Of a stretch of DNA of 63,192 nucleotides, positions 41,933 to 49,922 are shown one piece after another (positions within the stretch are counted from its first letter, which is position 1; each line of letters starts with the position of its first letter). Under the pieces are notes generated by a model. The model was not told where the DNA came from, did no database searches, and was given only the letters and a program-made list of their open reading frames with translations. The position numbers were made by a program, and so were the translations under genes. This stretch comes from Oscillospiraceae bacterium (GTDB taxonomy: Bacteria; Bacillota; Clostridia; Oscillospirales; Ruminococcaceae): NCBI GenBank assembly GCA_017436125.1, contig JAFSDS010000073.1, positions 1 through 63,192 on the forward strand, given 5' to 3'.

Positions 41933-43564
41933 TTGGGAACACTTTTAAAAAAGAAAAAGAAGGTGAAAGAAACGCAAAAACGGATGACGGCTTTTCTTTT
42001 TGTTCTTGTCTTTCTTATGGGAGCTGTTCTTATAAAAGTTGCATATATCGGAAGAGAAGGAACGCTGGCCGAGGCGGCGGCTATGCAAAGCCGCCGCACC
42101 CTTGAACTTGCAGAAAGCAGGGCGGGGATTTTTGACCGGAATCTTGTTCCCTTTGTTAATAAAAGTTTTGAGCGAAGGGTTCTGGTTTTTCCGGATATCC
42201 TCGATGTTCCGTCAGTGCTGCCTTTTACCGACAGAGAAAATCTTGCGGATGCCTTCGGAAAATTTGAACCTACCGTTTTTGATTTTGGCGGAAAAATAGT
42301 TGAGGGTGAGGGAATATATAATTTTTCCTTTGCAAAAAGATATTCCGAAGATCCCCTTGCGGTGCATATAGTGGGATATATGAATGGGGGAGCGGGCGTT
42401 TACGGAATAGAGCAGAGCTATAATGATTTTCTTGAAGAAAATTCCGAAAAGGTTTCTGTGACCTATTATGCCGACGGGACCGGAAGGCTTCTTGAGGGGG
42501 AAGAGATAATCCTTGATGAAGAGGAAAATCATGAAAACTGCGGGGTGGTATTGACTCTTGATTCAAAAATCCAGCGCGCCGCGGAAAAAGCGCTTTTAAA
42601 AGGAACGGAAAAGGGAGCCGCCGTAGTGATGGATGTCAATAGCGGCGAGATACTTGCATCCGCTTCCGTTCCGGATTTTGACCCGGGAAACATCGGCGCA
42701 TATCTTGATGCAAAGGATTCACCTTTTATAAACCGGGCTTTTTCCGCATACACCGTCGGTTCGACATGGAAGATAATCGTTGCGGCGGCGGCTATTGAAA
42801 GCGGAATTTCTCCGGAAAAGACCTTTGAATGCACCGGGAGCATAACTGTTGACGAAAGGGTGTATAAATGCCATTGGGAGGCCGGCCACGGAGAAATAGA
42901 TATGGAAAAGGCGCTTGAAATATCCTGTAACCCATATTTTATTGCCCTTGCGCAGGAAATCGGCGGCGGGCGGATTCTTGAAACAGCAAAGAACCTTGGA
43001 TTCGGAACGCCGGTTTCATTTGGCGACGGATTTTCTTCCGCGGCGGGAAAACTTCCCTCGGAAGATGAACTTTCTGCAAAAACAGTTCTTTCAAGTTTTG
43101 CCTTCGGCCAGGGAAGCCTTATGGCGACCCCGCTCCAAATGGCTGTTCTTGCTTCTTCTGTGGCAAACGGAGGAAAAGCCGTTACGCCAAAGCTTGTTCT
43201 TGGAACTTATGACAAAAACGGCGTTTTTGAAAAAGCGCCGGATTATGTTTTAAACCCGGTTATGAGCGAATCCACCGCGGAAAAAATAAAGGAGATGATG
43301 ATAAACGTTGTTGAAAACGGAAGCGGAAAAAACGCAAAACCGAAAAACGGCTCCGCCGGAGGAAAAACCGCCTCGGCCCAGACGGGTCAGTATGACAGCG
43401 ACGGAAACGAAATTATACACGCCTGGTTTGTTGGATTTTATCCGGCAGAGGAGCCGAAATATGCCGTTGCGGTTTTTGCGGAAGGGATGAATTCCGGCGG
43501 AGATAATGCCGCGCCGATTTTTAAAGAGATATGCGATAAAATTGATTTATTAAATTATGATTAA
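41933..43564 (+). CDS. Class B penicillin-binding protein (transpeptidase)
   Basis: The 543-residue protein cross-links peptidoglycan outside the membrane. After a Lys-rich start and one membrane helix (about 19-38) comes a shortened dimerisation region, then the transpeptidase domain. SxxK is in VGSTWKIIVAAAAIE, SxN is SCN in ALEISCNPYFIALAQ, and the third motif reads GGKTASAQTG, with Ala where KTG has Gly. KTAxAQTG-like variants occur in clostridial enzymes of the PbpA/SpoVD kind. No PASTA domain is present. The start is uncertain: TTG 41933, GTG 41963 and ATG 41984 are in frame, none with a strong ribosome site. Confidence 0.85.
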   Translation: MGTLLKKKKKVKETQKRMTAFLFVLVFLMGAVLIKVAYIGREGTLAEAAAMQSRRTLELAESRAGIFDRNLVPFVNKSFERRVLVFPDILDVPSVLPFTDRENLADAFGKFEPTVFDFGGKIVEGEGIYNFSFAKRYSEDPLAVHIVGYMNGGAGVYGIEQSYNDFLEENSEKVSVTYYADGTGRLLEGEEIILDEEENHENCGVVLTLDSKIQRAAEKALLKGTEKGAAVVMDVNSGEILASASVPDFDPGNIGAYLDAKDSPFINRAFSAYTVGSTWKIIVAAAAIESGISPEKTFECTGSITVDERVYKCHWEAGHGEIDMEKALEISCNPYFIALAQEIGGGRILETAKNLGFGTPVSFGDGFSSAAGKLPSEDELSAKTVLSSFAFGQGSLMATPLQMAVLASSVANGGKAVTPKLVLGTYDKNGVFEKAPDYVLNPVMSESTAEKIKEMMINVVENGSGKNAKPKNGSAGGKTASAQTGQYDSDGNEIIHAWFVGFYPAEEPKYAVAVFAEGMNSGGDNAAPIFKEICDKIDLLNYD

Positions 43565-43645
43565 ATATATAAAGGCACTTGCCGAAAAGGAAAATATGTG
43601 TTATTATAATTTGTACGAAATGATTTTTGAAAGAAGGCGCGGCGG

Positions 43646-43990
43646 ATGAAACTCGTTGAAGCTATTGAAACCATGAGAACAATCGTTGATGCCTATGATA
43701 AATTTGAAGCAAGAAAGCTTAATATAAAAAACAAAACAAAAAGACTTCTGAAAGGTGGTAAATCTATGAAATTCGGTACTATTATCGGAATCGTTATTGG
43801 TGTTATCGCACTTATCGCTGCCGGCGCCGCTGCTGCATATTTCCTTATCAAGAGAAATAACTGCTGCTGTGATGACTGCTGCTGTGATTGCTGCGAGGAT
43901 GATCTTTTTGATGAATTCCCGGAAGAGGAATGCTGCTGCGAATGTGAAGCCGCCGCAGAAGAAGCTCCTGTTGAGGAAATCGCTGAATAA
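43646..43990 (+). CDS. Cysteine-rich single-pass membrane protein
   Basis: The frame encodes 114 residues: a charged helical N-terminus, one membrane helix (FGTIIGIVIGVIALIAAGAA), KRNN, then a tail with twelve Cys in CCCDDCCCDCCEDD and ECCCECE, ending in an acidic Glu/Ala run. ATG 43766 (MKFGTII) has AAAGGTGG at ideal spacing and would give a 74-residue form. ATG 43646 has a weaker site but codons upstream of 43766 look like real coding sequence. By charge the tail would be in the cytoplasm. I know no family; metal or cluster binding is plausible. A TATAAT at 43605-43610 may drive it. Confidence 0.65.
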   Translation: MKLVEAIETMRTIVDAYDKFEARKLNIKNKTKRLLKGGKSMKFGTIIGIVIGVIALIAAGAAAAYFLIKRNNCCCDDCCCDCCEDDLFDEFPEEECCCECEAAAEEAPVEEIAE

Positions 43991-44012
43991 TCGAAGCAAA
44001 AAAACACAAACA

Positions 44013-44169
44013 AAGGCGCGGATATGCGCTTTGTCATGCGGTATATGGGTCCTGTGCGACAAAAAACCGTGAACCATGTCAGGCGGGGAACCGAGCAGCA
44101 TTAAGCGGTCTTTTTGGGTGCCGCAGACAAATCTGTATGCCGTATGACAAAGCACATATCCGCTTTTTT
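44013..44169 (+). ncRNA. ffs: Signal recognition particle RNA, large bacterial type
   Basis: The conserved helix 8 core is present: GTGAACCATGTCAGG, GGGGAACC and GAGCAGCATTAAG. The two ends form a long helix: GCGGATATGCGCTTTGTCAT near 44017 pairs with ATGACAAAGCACATATCCGC near 44145-44163, mismatched only at single positions. GTATATGGGTCCTGTGCG and GGTGCCGCAGACAAATCTG give the Alu domain. The RNA binds Ffh and targets membrane proteins to FtsY/SecYEG. The closing stem followed by TTTTTTA acts as terminator. Its place before dnaX is the same as in Bacillus. Confidence 0.92.
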
Positions 44170-44198
44170 ATTGTTTTATTTTGAAGGGAGGAAAATTT

Positions 44199-45797
44199 AT
44201 GTATCAGGCGCTTTACAGAAAATACCGCCCGCGGTTTTTCCGCGACGTTGCGGGTCAGGAACATATAACCTCCGTTCTTTCAAAAGAGGTTGCGGAAGGC
44301 ACCTTCGGCCACGCATATCTCTTTACCGGAAGCCGCGGTATCGGCAAGACCACCTGCGCAAAGATCCTTGCAAAGGCGGTAAACTGCCCCAACGAAAAAG
44401 ACGGTGAACCCTGCGGAGAATGCGAAGTCTGCCGTGGGATCGATGACGGTTCCCTTCTTGACGTTACAGAAATGGACGCCGCTTCCAACAGAAATATCGA
44501 CGACATCCGCGATCTTCGCTCCGAGGCGAATTTTACCCCAGCCGTTGCAAAATACCGCGTTTATATCATAGACGAAGCCCACATGCTTACCAAAGAGGCG
44601 GCAAATGCCCTTCTTAAAATCATGGAGGAGCCTCCGGAACATGTTATTTTTATTCTTGCGACAACGGAGGTCCACCGCCTTCCGGCAACTATACTTTCCC
44701 GCTGCATGCGTTTTGATTACCGCAGAATGCCCCCGGAAGTTATTGCGGAAAGGGTAAAGTTCGTCTGCAAAATGGAACATATCGACATCGAGGACGACGG
44801 CGCCATGCTTATCGGAAAGCTTGCGGATGGCGGCATGAGGGATGCTCTTTCGCTGCTTGATATCTGCCGCAGTTCCGACGAAGTTATTACGGCGGATACC
44901 GTAAGCCGCTGCGCCGGTCTTGCCGGAAGGGAATATCTTTTTGAGCTGACGGATAAAATTGCCGAAAAGGATGTTTCCGCGGTGCTCGGTGCGGTGGATA
45001 AACTTTATGAAGGCTCCGCAGACGTTTCGCGCATCTGTGACGAGCTTATAAACCACTTCAGAAACCTTATGATAGTTTCCTGCGCAAAGGATGCTTCCGC
45101 TATTCTTAAAGTTCTTCCGGGAGAGATGCTCCGTATTGAAAAACAGGCAAAGGTTTTTTCACAGCAGGATATTTTCTATGCGGTTTCTGTTTTGCAGGAT
45201 ACCCTTGTAAAAATGTCCAAAAGTGCGTCAAAACGCCTTGAGTTTGAGCTTGCTCTTGTTAAGCTTTGTTCTCCGGCGCTTTCGAGCAGCACCGAAGCTC
45301 TTCTTGCAAGAATAGAAAAACTTGAAAGTGAGATAGCCGTGCTCAAAGCCAGAGGTGTTGCTCCGGCAGAGCCGAAAAATGTTGAGCCGAAGGTCAAAAA
45401 CATGGACGAAGTTCCTGCTCCGGTTTATGAAACCGCCCCGGCGGAAAGCGCTTTGGAAGAAATGCCTAAGGAACCTTCCGGCGAGGGTGAATTTGAGCAC
45501 TGGGACGACATTATGGATATAATCAGAAAGAAAAACGGAATGCTCTTCTCGCTGCTCAGCGGATCAAAGGCATATCTTTCCGGAAAAAGGGTGCTCATCG
45601 ATGCTCCCAATGGCTTTTTTATTGATTATATGCAGAAAAACGATGACGCAAAAGAGGTCATCAAAAACGCAATAACCGAAGCCTGCGGAACCCGCTACGG
45701 CATAGGTCCTTATAAAAAAACTGAAAAAAAGCCCGAGGATGATCCTCTTGCGGCCCTTGCAAAAAGAGCGGCGGAAATGGGCATCGGCGAGCTTTAA
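44199..45797 (+). CDS. dnaX: DNA polymerase III subunit gamma/tau
   Basis: DnaX is the clamp-loader ATPase of the replisome. The 532-residue protein has YQALYRKYRPRFFRDVAGQEH, Walker A GSRGIGKTTCAKILA, a zinc knuckle CPNEKDGEPCGECEVC, Walker B VYIIDEAHML and sensor ATTEVHRLPATILSRCMRF, followed by the collar domain (about 225-360) and a Pro/Glu linker. A tau-like C-terminal domain comes from about residue 420. ATG 44199 has AAGGGAGG upstream. No slippery sequence for gamma production stood out. Confidence 0.96.
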   Translation: MYQALYRKYRPRFFRDVAGQEHITSVLSKEVAEGTFGHAYLFTGSRGIGKTTCAKILAKAVNCPNEKDGEPCGECEVCRGIDDGSLLDVTEMDAASNRNIDDIRDLRSEANFTPAVAKYRVYIIDEAHMLTKEAANALLKIMEEPPEHVIFILATTEVHRLPATILSRCMRFDYRRMPPEVIAERVKFVCKMEHIDIEDDGAMLIGKLADGGMRDALSLLDICRSSDEVITADTVSRCAGLAGREYLFELTDKIAEKDVSAVLGAVDKLYEGSADVSRICDELINHFRNLMIVSCAKDASAILKVLPGEMLRIEKQAKVFSQQDIFYAVSVLQDTLVKMSKSASKRLEFELALVKLCSPALSSSTEALLARIEKLESEIAVLKARGVAPAEPKNVEPKVKNMDEVPAPVYETAPAESALEEMPKEPSGEGEFEHWDDIMDIIRKKNGMLFSLLSGSKAYLSGKRVLIDAPNGFFIDYMQKNDDAKEVIKNAITEACGTRYGIGPYKKTEKKPEDDPLAALAKRAAEMGIGEL

Positions 45798-45831
45798 ATA
45801 GACAAAATAATCCAAAACGGAGGAATATAAT

Positions 45832-46179
45832 ATGAAAGCAAGACTTCCCCAGGGATACGGCGGCGGCCCTTCCAACATGCAGGGTATGATCCGTCAGGCA
45901 CAGAAAATGCAGGAGCAGATGGCTTCTCTTCAGGAAGAGCTTGACGCAAAAGAATACGACTTCACCGTCGGCGGCGGCATGCTCACTATCCACATGAACG
46001 GCAAAAAAGAGATGCTCGGCATCGAGATCAAACCGGAAGTTGTTGATCCGGACGATATCGAAATGCTCCAGGATCTTATCGTTGCAGGTGTTAACGAGGC
46101 TGTTTCCACCATCGAAAAAACCAACACCGACGCAATGAACGCAATTACCGGAAGCCTTAACATCCCCGGAATGTTCTGA
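45832..46179 (+). CDS. YbaB/EbfC family nucleoid-associated protein
   Basis: The 115-residue protein has the family pattern of a Gly/Met-rich start (GYGGGPSNMQGMIRQAQKMQEQMASLQEEL), a coiled-coil helix, and a beta hairpin with VGGGMLTIHMNGKKEMLGIEI, then a second helix with DLIVAGVNEAV. It binds DNA as a dimer. It sits between dnaX and recR as in most Firmicutes, 34 bases after dnaX and 17 bases before recR, with CGGAGG upstream. Confidence 0.95.
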   Translation: MKARLPQGYGGGPSNMQGMIRQAQKMQEQMASLQEELDAKEYDFTVGGGMLTIHMNGKKEMLGIEIKPEVVDPDDIEMLQDLIVAGVNEAVSTIEKTNTDAMNAITGSLNIPGMF

Positions 46180-46196
46180 TTTTTTAGAGGTTCAGT

Positions 46197-46796
46197 ATGA
46201 ATTACCGCGTACTTCCGCTTACAAAGCTGACCGAGCATTTTGCCCGTCTTCCGGGAATCGGCAAAAAAAGCGCCCAGCGCCTTGCCTTTCACATTCTTCG
46301 CATGCCGGAGGAGGAGGCAAGGGAATTTGCCGCCAGCATTCTTGAAGCAAGGGAAAAAATCGGTTACTGCGAGGTTTGCAAAAACATAACCGATGCGCCG
46401 CGCTGCGCTATCTGCTGTGATGAAACCAGGGACAGAACGACCATCTGTGTTGTTGAGGACCCCAGGGACGTTATCGCCATTGAGCGCACAAAGGAATATA
46501 ACGGTCTTTACCACGTTCTTGGCGGACTTATTTCTCCCATGGACGGAGTCGGTCCGGAAAGTCTTTTTATAAAAGAGCTTCTTTTAAGGCTTGAGGACGG
46601 TACCGTTAAAGAGGTCATCATGGCAACAAACCCCACCGTTGAGGGCGAAGCCACCGCGATGTATATTTCGCGCCTGCTAAAGCCCCTTGGGGTTATAGTT
46701 TCGCGCCTTGCATACGGAATTCCCGTTGGCGGAAACCTTGAATATGCAGACGAAGTTACCCTTTACAGGGCAATTGAAGGACGCAGCGTGATGTGA
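46197..46796 (+). CDS. recR: Recombination protein RecR
   Basis: RecR, with RecF and RecO, loads RecA on gapped DNA. The 199-residue protein has the helix-hairpin-helix [17 protein letters not shown], a Cys4 zinc finger (YCEVCKNIT then [10 protein letters not shown]), the Toprim domain with [14 protein letters not shown] and [17 protein letters not shown], and the C-terminal [20 protein letters not shown]. The ribosome site TAGAGG is five bases before ATG. The smpB promoter lies within its last codons. Confidence 0.96.
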   Translation: MNYRVLPLTKLTEHFARLPGIGKKSAQRLAFHILRMPEEEAREFAASILEAREKIGYCEVCKNITDAPRCAICCDETRDRTTICVVEDPRDVIAIERTKEYNGLYHVLGGLISPMDGVGPESLFIKELLLRLEDGTVKEVIMATNPTVEGEATAMYISRLLKPLGVIVSRLAYGIPVGGNLEYADEVTLYRAIEGRSVM

Positions 46797-46802
46797 TAAA
46801 AT
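46774..46802 (+). promoter_or_regulatory. Sigma-A promoter of smpB
   Basis: TTGAAG and TAAAAT are 17 bp apart with TGTGA before the -10. The start would fall near 46809, inside the palindrome that follows. Confidence 0.65.
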
Positions 46803-46803
46803 A

Positions 46804-46825
46804 TTTTGAGCACCGGTGCTCAAAA
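46804..46825. promoter_or_regulatory. 22-bp perfect palindrome at the smpB transcription start
   Basis: TTTTGAGCACC and GGTGCTCAAAA form a perfect palindrome with no gap. A further half-site GTGCTCAAA lies at 46829-46837. There is no T-run, so it is not a standard terminator. It could be an operator or a leader hairpin. Confidence 0.55.
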
Positions 46826-46864
46826 CCTGTGCTCAAATAAAAACGAAAGGAGGCGAACGAAAAA

Positions 46865-47332
46865 GTGGATAAAAAAGATGCCAAAAAAACTATTGCCAAC
46901 AACAAAAAAGCTTTTCACGACTATTTTGTTGATGACAAATATGAAGCCGGAATCGAGCTTTTCGGAACGGAAGTAAAAAGCATCCGCGCCGGTCAGGTAA
47001 ACCTTAAAGACAGCTGGTGCGATATAAAAAACGGCGAGATTTTCGTAAATGGGATGCATATAAGTCCCTATGAAAAAGGTAATATCTTCAACCGTGATCC
47101 TCTTCGTGTTCGCCGCCTTCTTATGCATAAGCGCGAGATCATGAAGCTCAATGCTCTCATCCAGCAGCAGGGCGTTACCCTTGTTCCTCTGGAACTTTAT
47201 TTCAGCGGTTCAAGAGTTAAGGTTTCTGTTGGCCTTTGCCGAGGCAAAAAACTTTATGATAAGCGTGACGACGCCGCAAAACGCGATATGCAGCGCGATA
47301 TTGAGCGGCATATGAAAGAACAGAGAAGATAA
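46865..47332 (+). CDS. smpB: SsrA-binding protein SmpB
   Basis: SmpB carries tmRNA into stalled ribosomes. The 155-residue protein has [61 protein letters not shown], and the basic C-terminal tail [23 protein letters not shown] that occupies the mRNA channel. Start is GTG 46865 after AAAGGAGG. Its RNA partner, tmRNA, begins 35 bases after the stop codon; the two may share a transcript. Confidence 0.97.
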   Translation: MDKKDAKKTIANNKKAFHDYFVDDKYEAGIELFGTEVKSIRAGQVNLKDSWCDIKNGEIFVNGMHISPYEKGNIFNRDPLRVRRLLMHKREIMKLNALIQQQGVTLVPLELYFSGSRVKVSVGLCRGKKLYDKRDDAAKRDMQRDIERHMKEQRR

Positions 47333-47366
47333 GCTTTTTCCTTCCGGAAAAACTTGCCTTATATAT

Positions 47367-47716
47367 GGGGGCGTAAAGGTTTCGACGGGGGTCTTGAAGC
47401 ATGAATAGCGGGTAGATGCGCCCGGCCATCTATAAAACGGGTAAAAACAATAAACGCTAAATCTAACAGATTTGCTTTTGCTGCTTAATTAAGCAGCCGT
47501 TCTGCCGATGAGTACCGCGGCTTCGGACAGGGCGTCGACTAGCGGTGAACGACCGGCGGGAGCTTTTTCCGTACCGCCGTTGTATCAGGAAAATACCGAA
47601 AAGGGCAGTTTGAATGCTGTCCGCCTTTTTCGGGAAGCTTAAACAACATTCTGCACCCGGAGAAGTTTGTGTGGACGGGCTTTCGGACAGGGGTTCGACT
47701 CCCCTCGCCTCCACCA
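47367..47716 (+). ncRNA. ssrA: Transfer-messenger RNA (tmRNA)
   Basis: The gene runs from GGGGGCG to CGCCTCCACCA; the ends pair as an acceptor stem, and GTTCGACTCCCCTCGCC is the T arm. The reading frame at 47456-47488 encodes the tag AKSNRFAFAA then TAA, which with the charged alanine gives AAKSNRFAFAA. The ending FAA-type residues mark tagged proteins for ClpXP and FtsH. Length is 350 bases including CCA. Confidence 0.97.
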
Positions 47717-47742
47717 CCAAAGCCACGCAAAAAGTGGTGAAT

Positions 47743-47785
47743 AAAAGCGGATAGTTAAGCATTGGCTTAACTATCCGCTTTTTTG
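47743..47785 (+). terminator. Terminator of tmRNA
   Basis: An 18-bp perfect stem (AAAAGCGGATAGTTAAGC) with loop ATTG is followed by TTTT. Confidence 0.93.
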
Positions 47786-47825
47786 TTACCTTGTTTCACT
47801 GTTCTTAATACAAACAGTGTAAAAA

Positions 47826-49316
47826 TTATTTCATAACTTCTTCGCTGTATTCGTCATTTATATCTTTGAAAACGGAAACAAGGGGTTCAACATGTTTTCC
47901 TTTGATGTGACGGTCAACATAGTTCTGGGTGATCTTATAAACTATCGGGCTTAAAGTTATAACACCGATAAGGTTGGGGATCATCATAAGGCCGTTGAAG
48001 GTGTCGGAAATATCCCATGCAAGGGAGGAATGAAGCATGGGTCCGACGAAAATTGCAGAAACGAAGATGATTTTATAAATAATGGTGGATTTTGTTCCGA
48101 AAAGATATTCCCATGCCTTGGTGCCGTAAACGCTCCAGCCAAGAACGGTGGAAAAGGCAAAAAGCATGATTGCAATTGCGATGAAATAACGTCCGAAGCT
48201 ACCGAAAAGAGTTTCAAAGGATGCGCCAACAAGGGCGGAAGCTTCCATGCCGCTTACGAGAGTCTGGCCGGTTGCAAGGTCAACAACGCCGGAAGAAAGA
48301 AGTGCAAATGCAGTAAGGGTGCAAACAATGAGAGTATCCACAAATACCTCAAAAATACCCCACATACCCTGTTTTACGGGTTCCTTAACGTTGGAACAGG
48401 AATGGACCATAACGGAGGAACCAAGACCCGCTTCGTTTGAGAAAACGCCGCGCTTGCAGCCCCAGGTTACAACTTCTTTCATAACAATACCGGCAAAGCC
48501 GCCGGCAACAGCATCTATACCGAAAGCGTTTTGGAAAATGGAAGCAAAAACCGCGCCGACCATATCAATGTTGACAATAAAAATTGAGATGGTTCCGATG
48601 AGATAAAGAAGAACCATTCCGGGAACAAGTTTTTCTGTAACGGCAGCAATTCTTTTAAGTCCGCCCAAAATAACAAGTCCGGCAATAAGAACAAAGACAA
48701 TGCCGGTTGCCCAGTTGGGAATATTGAAAGCGGAATTGAGGTTGACAGCAATGGAGTTCATCTGGCTGAGGTTGCCGATACCAATGGAGGCCATAAGGCA
48801 GAAAATGCAGAAAAGAACGGCAAGAATAGAGCCGATCCATTTAAAGCCTTTTTTTGCGCCAAGGCCGTCTTTAAGATAATACATTGCGCCGCCGCACCAT
48901 TCGCCGCGCTCGTTTTTGCGGCGATAGAAGATACCGAGAATGTTTTCGGAAAAGTTTGTCATCATACCGAGTATTGCCGCTACCCACATCCAGAAAATCG
49001 CACCGGGACCGCCGAAAACAATTGCCGTTGCGGTACCGGAGATGTTACCGGTACCAACTGTAGCCGCAAGGGCTGTGCAAAGGGACTGGAACTGGGAAAT
49101 ATTGCGTTTATCGGATTTATCGGTTACGGATTTATCTGTAAAGATGGAACCGACAGTTTCTTTTACCCAATGTCCGAAATGTGTGAATTGAAAAGCTTTT
49201 GTGATAACGGTGCAGAGAAGACCGGCTCCCAAAAGAAGAACAATACCTATGGTTACCCAGACGAAATTGTAGATAACACCGTTGACTTCAGCTACTTTTG
49301 CAAGAAATTCTTCCAT
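47826..49316 (-). CDS. Alanine/glycine:cation symporter, AGCS family
   Basis: The 496-residue protein has about 11 membrane helices. ALAATVGTGNISGTATAIVFGGPGAIFWMWVAA is the AGCS signature, along with GAMYYLKDGLG, GVFSNEAGLGSSVMVHS and FAFSTVLGWSVYGTKAWEYLFG. These transporters import glycine or alanine with sodium. The glycine riboswitch upstream indicates glycine as the signal and probable substrate. ATG 49316 follows AAAAAGGAGAAAA; a longer frame would run into the riboswitch terminator. Confidence 0.93.
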   Translation of the reverse strand: MEEFLAKVAEVNGVIYNFVWVTIGIVLLLGAGLLCTVITKAFQFTHFGHWVKETVGSIFTDKSVTDKSDKRNISQFQSLCTALAATVGTGNISGTATAIVFGGPGAIFWMWVAAILGMMTNFSENILGIFYRRKNERGEWCGGAMYYLKDGLGAKKGFKWIGSILAVLFCIFCLMASIGIGNLSQMNSIAVNLNSAFNIPNWATGIVFVLIAGLVILGGLKRIAAVTEKLVPGMVLLYLIGTISIFIVNIDMVGAVFASIFQNAFGIDAVAGGFAGIVMKEVVTWGCKRGVFSNEAGLGSSVMVHSCSNVKEPVKQGMWGIFEVFVDTLIVCTLTAFALLSSGVVDLATGQTLVSGMEASALVGASFETLFGSFGRYFIAIAIMLFAFSTVLGWSVYGTKAWEYLFGTKSTIIYKIIFVSAIFVGPMLHSSLAWDISDTFNGLMMIPNLIGVITLSPIVYKITQNYVDRHIKGKHVEPLVSVFKDINDEYSEEVMK

Positions 49317-49331
49317 GTTTTTTCTCCTTTT

Positions 49332-49376
49332 TAAAACAAAAACAGCGAAAAATCCAAAAGACGGAAGTTTCGCTGC
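49332..49376 (-). terminator. Terminator of the glycine riboswitch
   Basis: On the minus strand CAGCGAAA and TTTCGCTG form a stem followed by TTTTTGTTTT, between the aptamers and the symporter ribosome site. Confidence 0.75.
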
Positions 49377-49427
49377 AAAACACAAATCGACAATAATGCA
49401 CAGTCCTGCTGCGCAAAATAATCGAAA

Positions 49428-49618
49428 AAACTGTCCTTTTGCCTGAGAGATTCACCCCGAAAAATCGGGTGCTTGCACCTTCGGCATCCGCGTATAGCGA
49501 ACTTCTCCAGTCTTTCATCCATTTACAGTCCCTATCTTTTTCAAGACACCTGAGAGTGTTGCTCCTTCGGTAAGCAAAAAGCTTTTTCCTGCAAACTTCA
49601 TCTGACGCTGTTCAATTT
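49428..49618 (-). promoter_or_regulatory. Glycine riboswitch (tandem aptamers)
   Basis: On the minus strand the second aptamer is clear: GACTGGAGAAG, GATGCCGAAGGTGCAAGC and AATCTCTCAGGCAAAAGGAC. Upstream, a first aptamer has ACCGAAGGAGCAAC and ACTCTCAGGTGTC; its 5' arm (GGAAAAAGC) is less canonical. Glycine binding usually turns such genes on by preventing the terminator from forming. Confidence 0.92.
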
Positions 49619-49625
49619 AATGATG

Positions 49626-49654
49626 AGTATAGCTCATATTGTTTCAAAATGCAA
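49626..49654 (-). promoter_or_regulatory. Sigma-A promoter of the glycine-riboswitch gene
   Basis: On the minus strand TTGCAT and TATACT are 17 bp apart; transcription would start near 49619, directly at the riboswitch. Confidence 0.8.
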
Positions 49655-49830
49655 TAGTTTTTTGAGAAAAAATTTAGCGATTTAAAGCAACTTGAATTTT
49701 GCATTTGATTTTTATCATATTCAATAAAAACCACGGTATTATTTTATATTCAAACAAAGAAAAAACAGGTGTTTTTATTCTTTTTTAAAATAAAAATATG
49801 TGCAAAATGCAACAAATTATTTATAGACCT

Positions 49831-49858
49831 TTGAACGAAAAAATTTTTGTGCTATATT
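49831..49858 (+). promoter_or_regulatory. Promoter of the giant secreted protein gene
   Basis: TTGAAC and TATATT are 16 bp apart, with TGC before the -10. The leader would be about 58 bases. The 49655-49830 stretch is AT-rich and holds no gene I can support. Confidence 0.55.
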
Positions 49859-49922
49859 AAATATGTAAAGATATGTTATCTATATTTTACATAAACTTCT
49901 TTTGGAAACGGAGGAAAGAAGA

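Noticed and set aside
43604-44264. Minus-strand frames across the Cys-rich gene and SRP RNA
   Set aside because: They cover an RNA gene and the opposite strand of a better supported coding region.
46804-46825. Palindrome before smpB as a terminator of the dnaX-recR operon
   Set aside because: No T-run follows on either side in the needed place, and the smpB promoter lies just upstream, so a terminator is less likely than an operator.
47463-47762. Minus-strand frames with the sequence EARGVEPLSES or EGSRTPV
   Set aside because: They are antisense to tmRNA, a well-known source of spurious proteins in databases.
49288-49522. Minus-strand frames such as the one with LYADAEGA
   Set aside because: They are translations of the glycine riboswitch, another frequent false protein.
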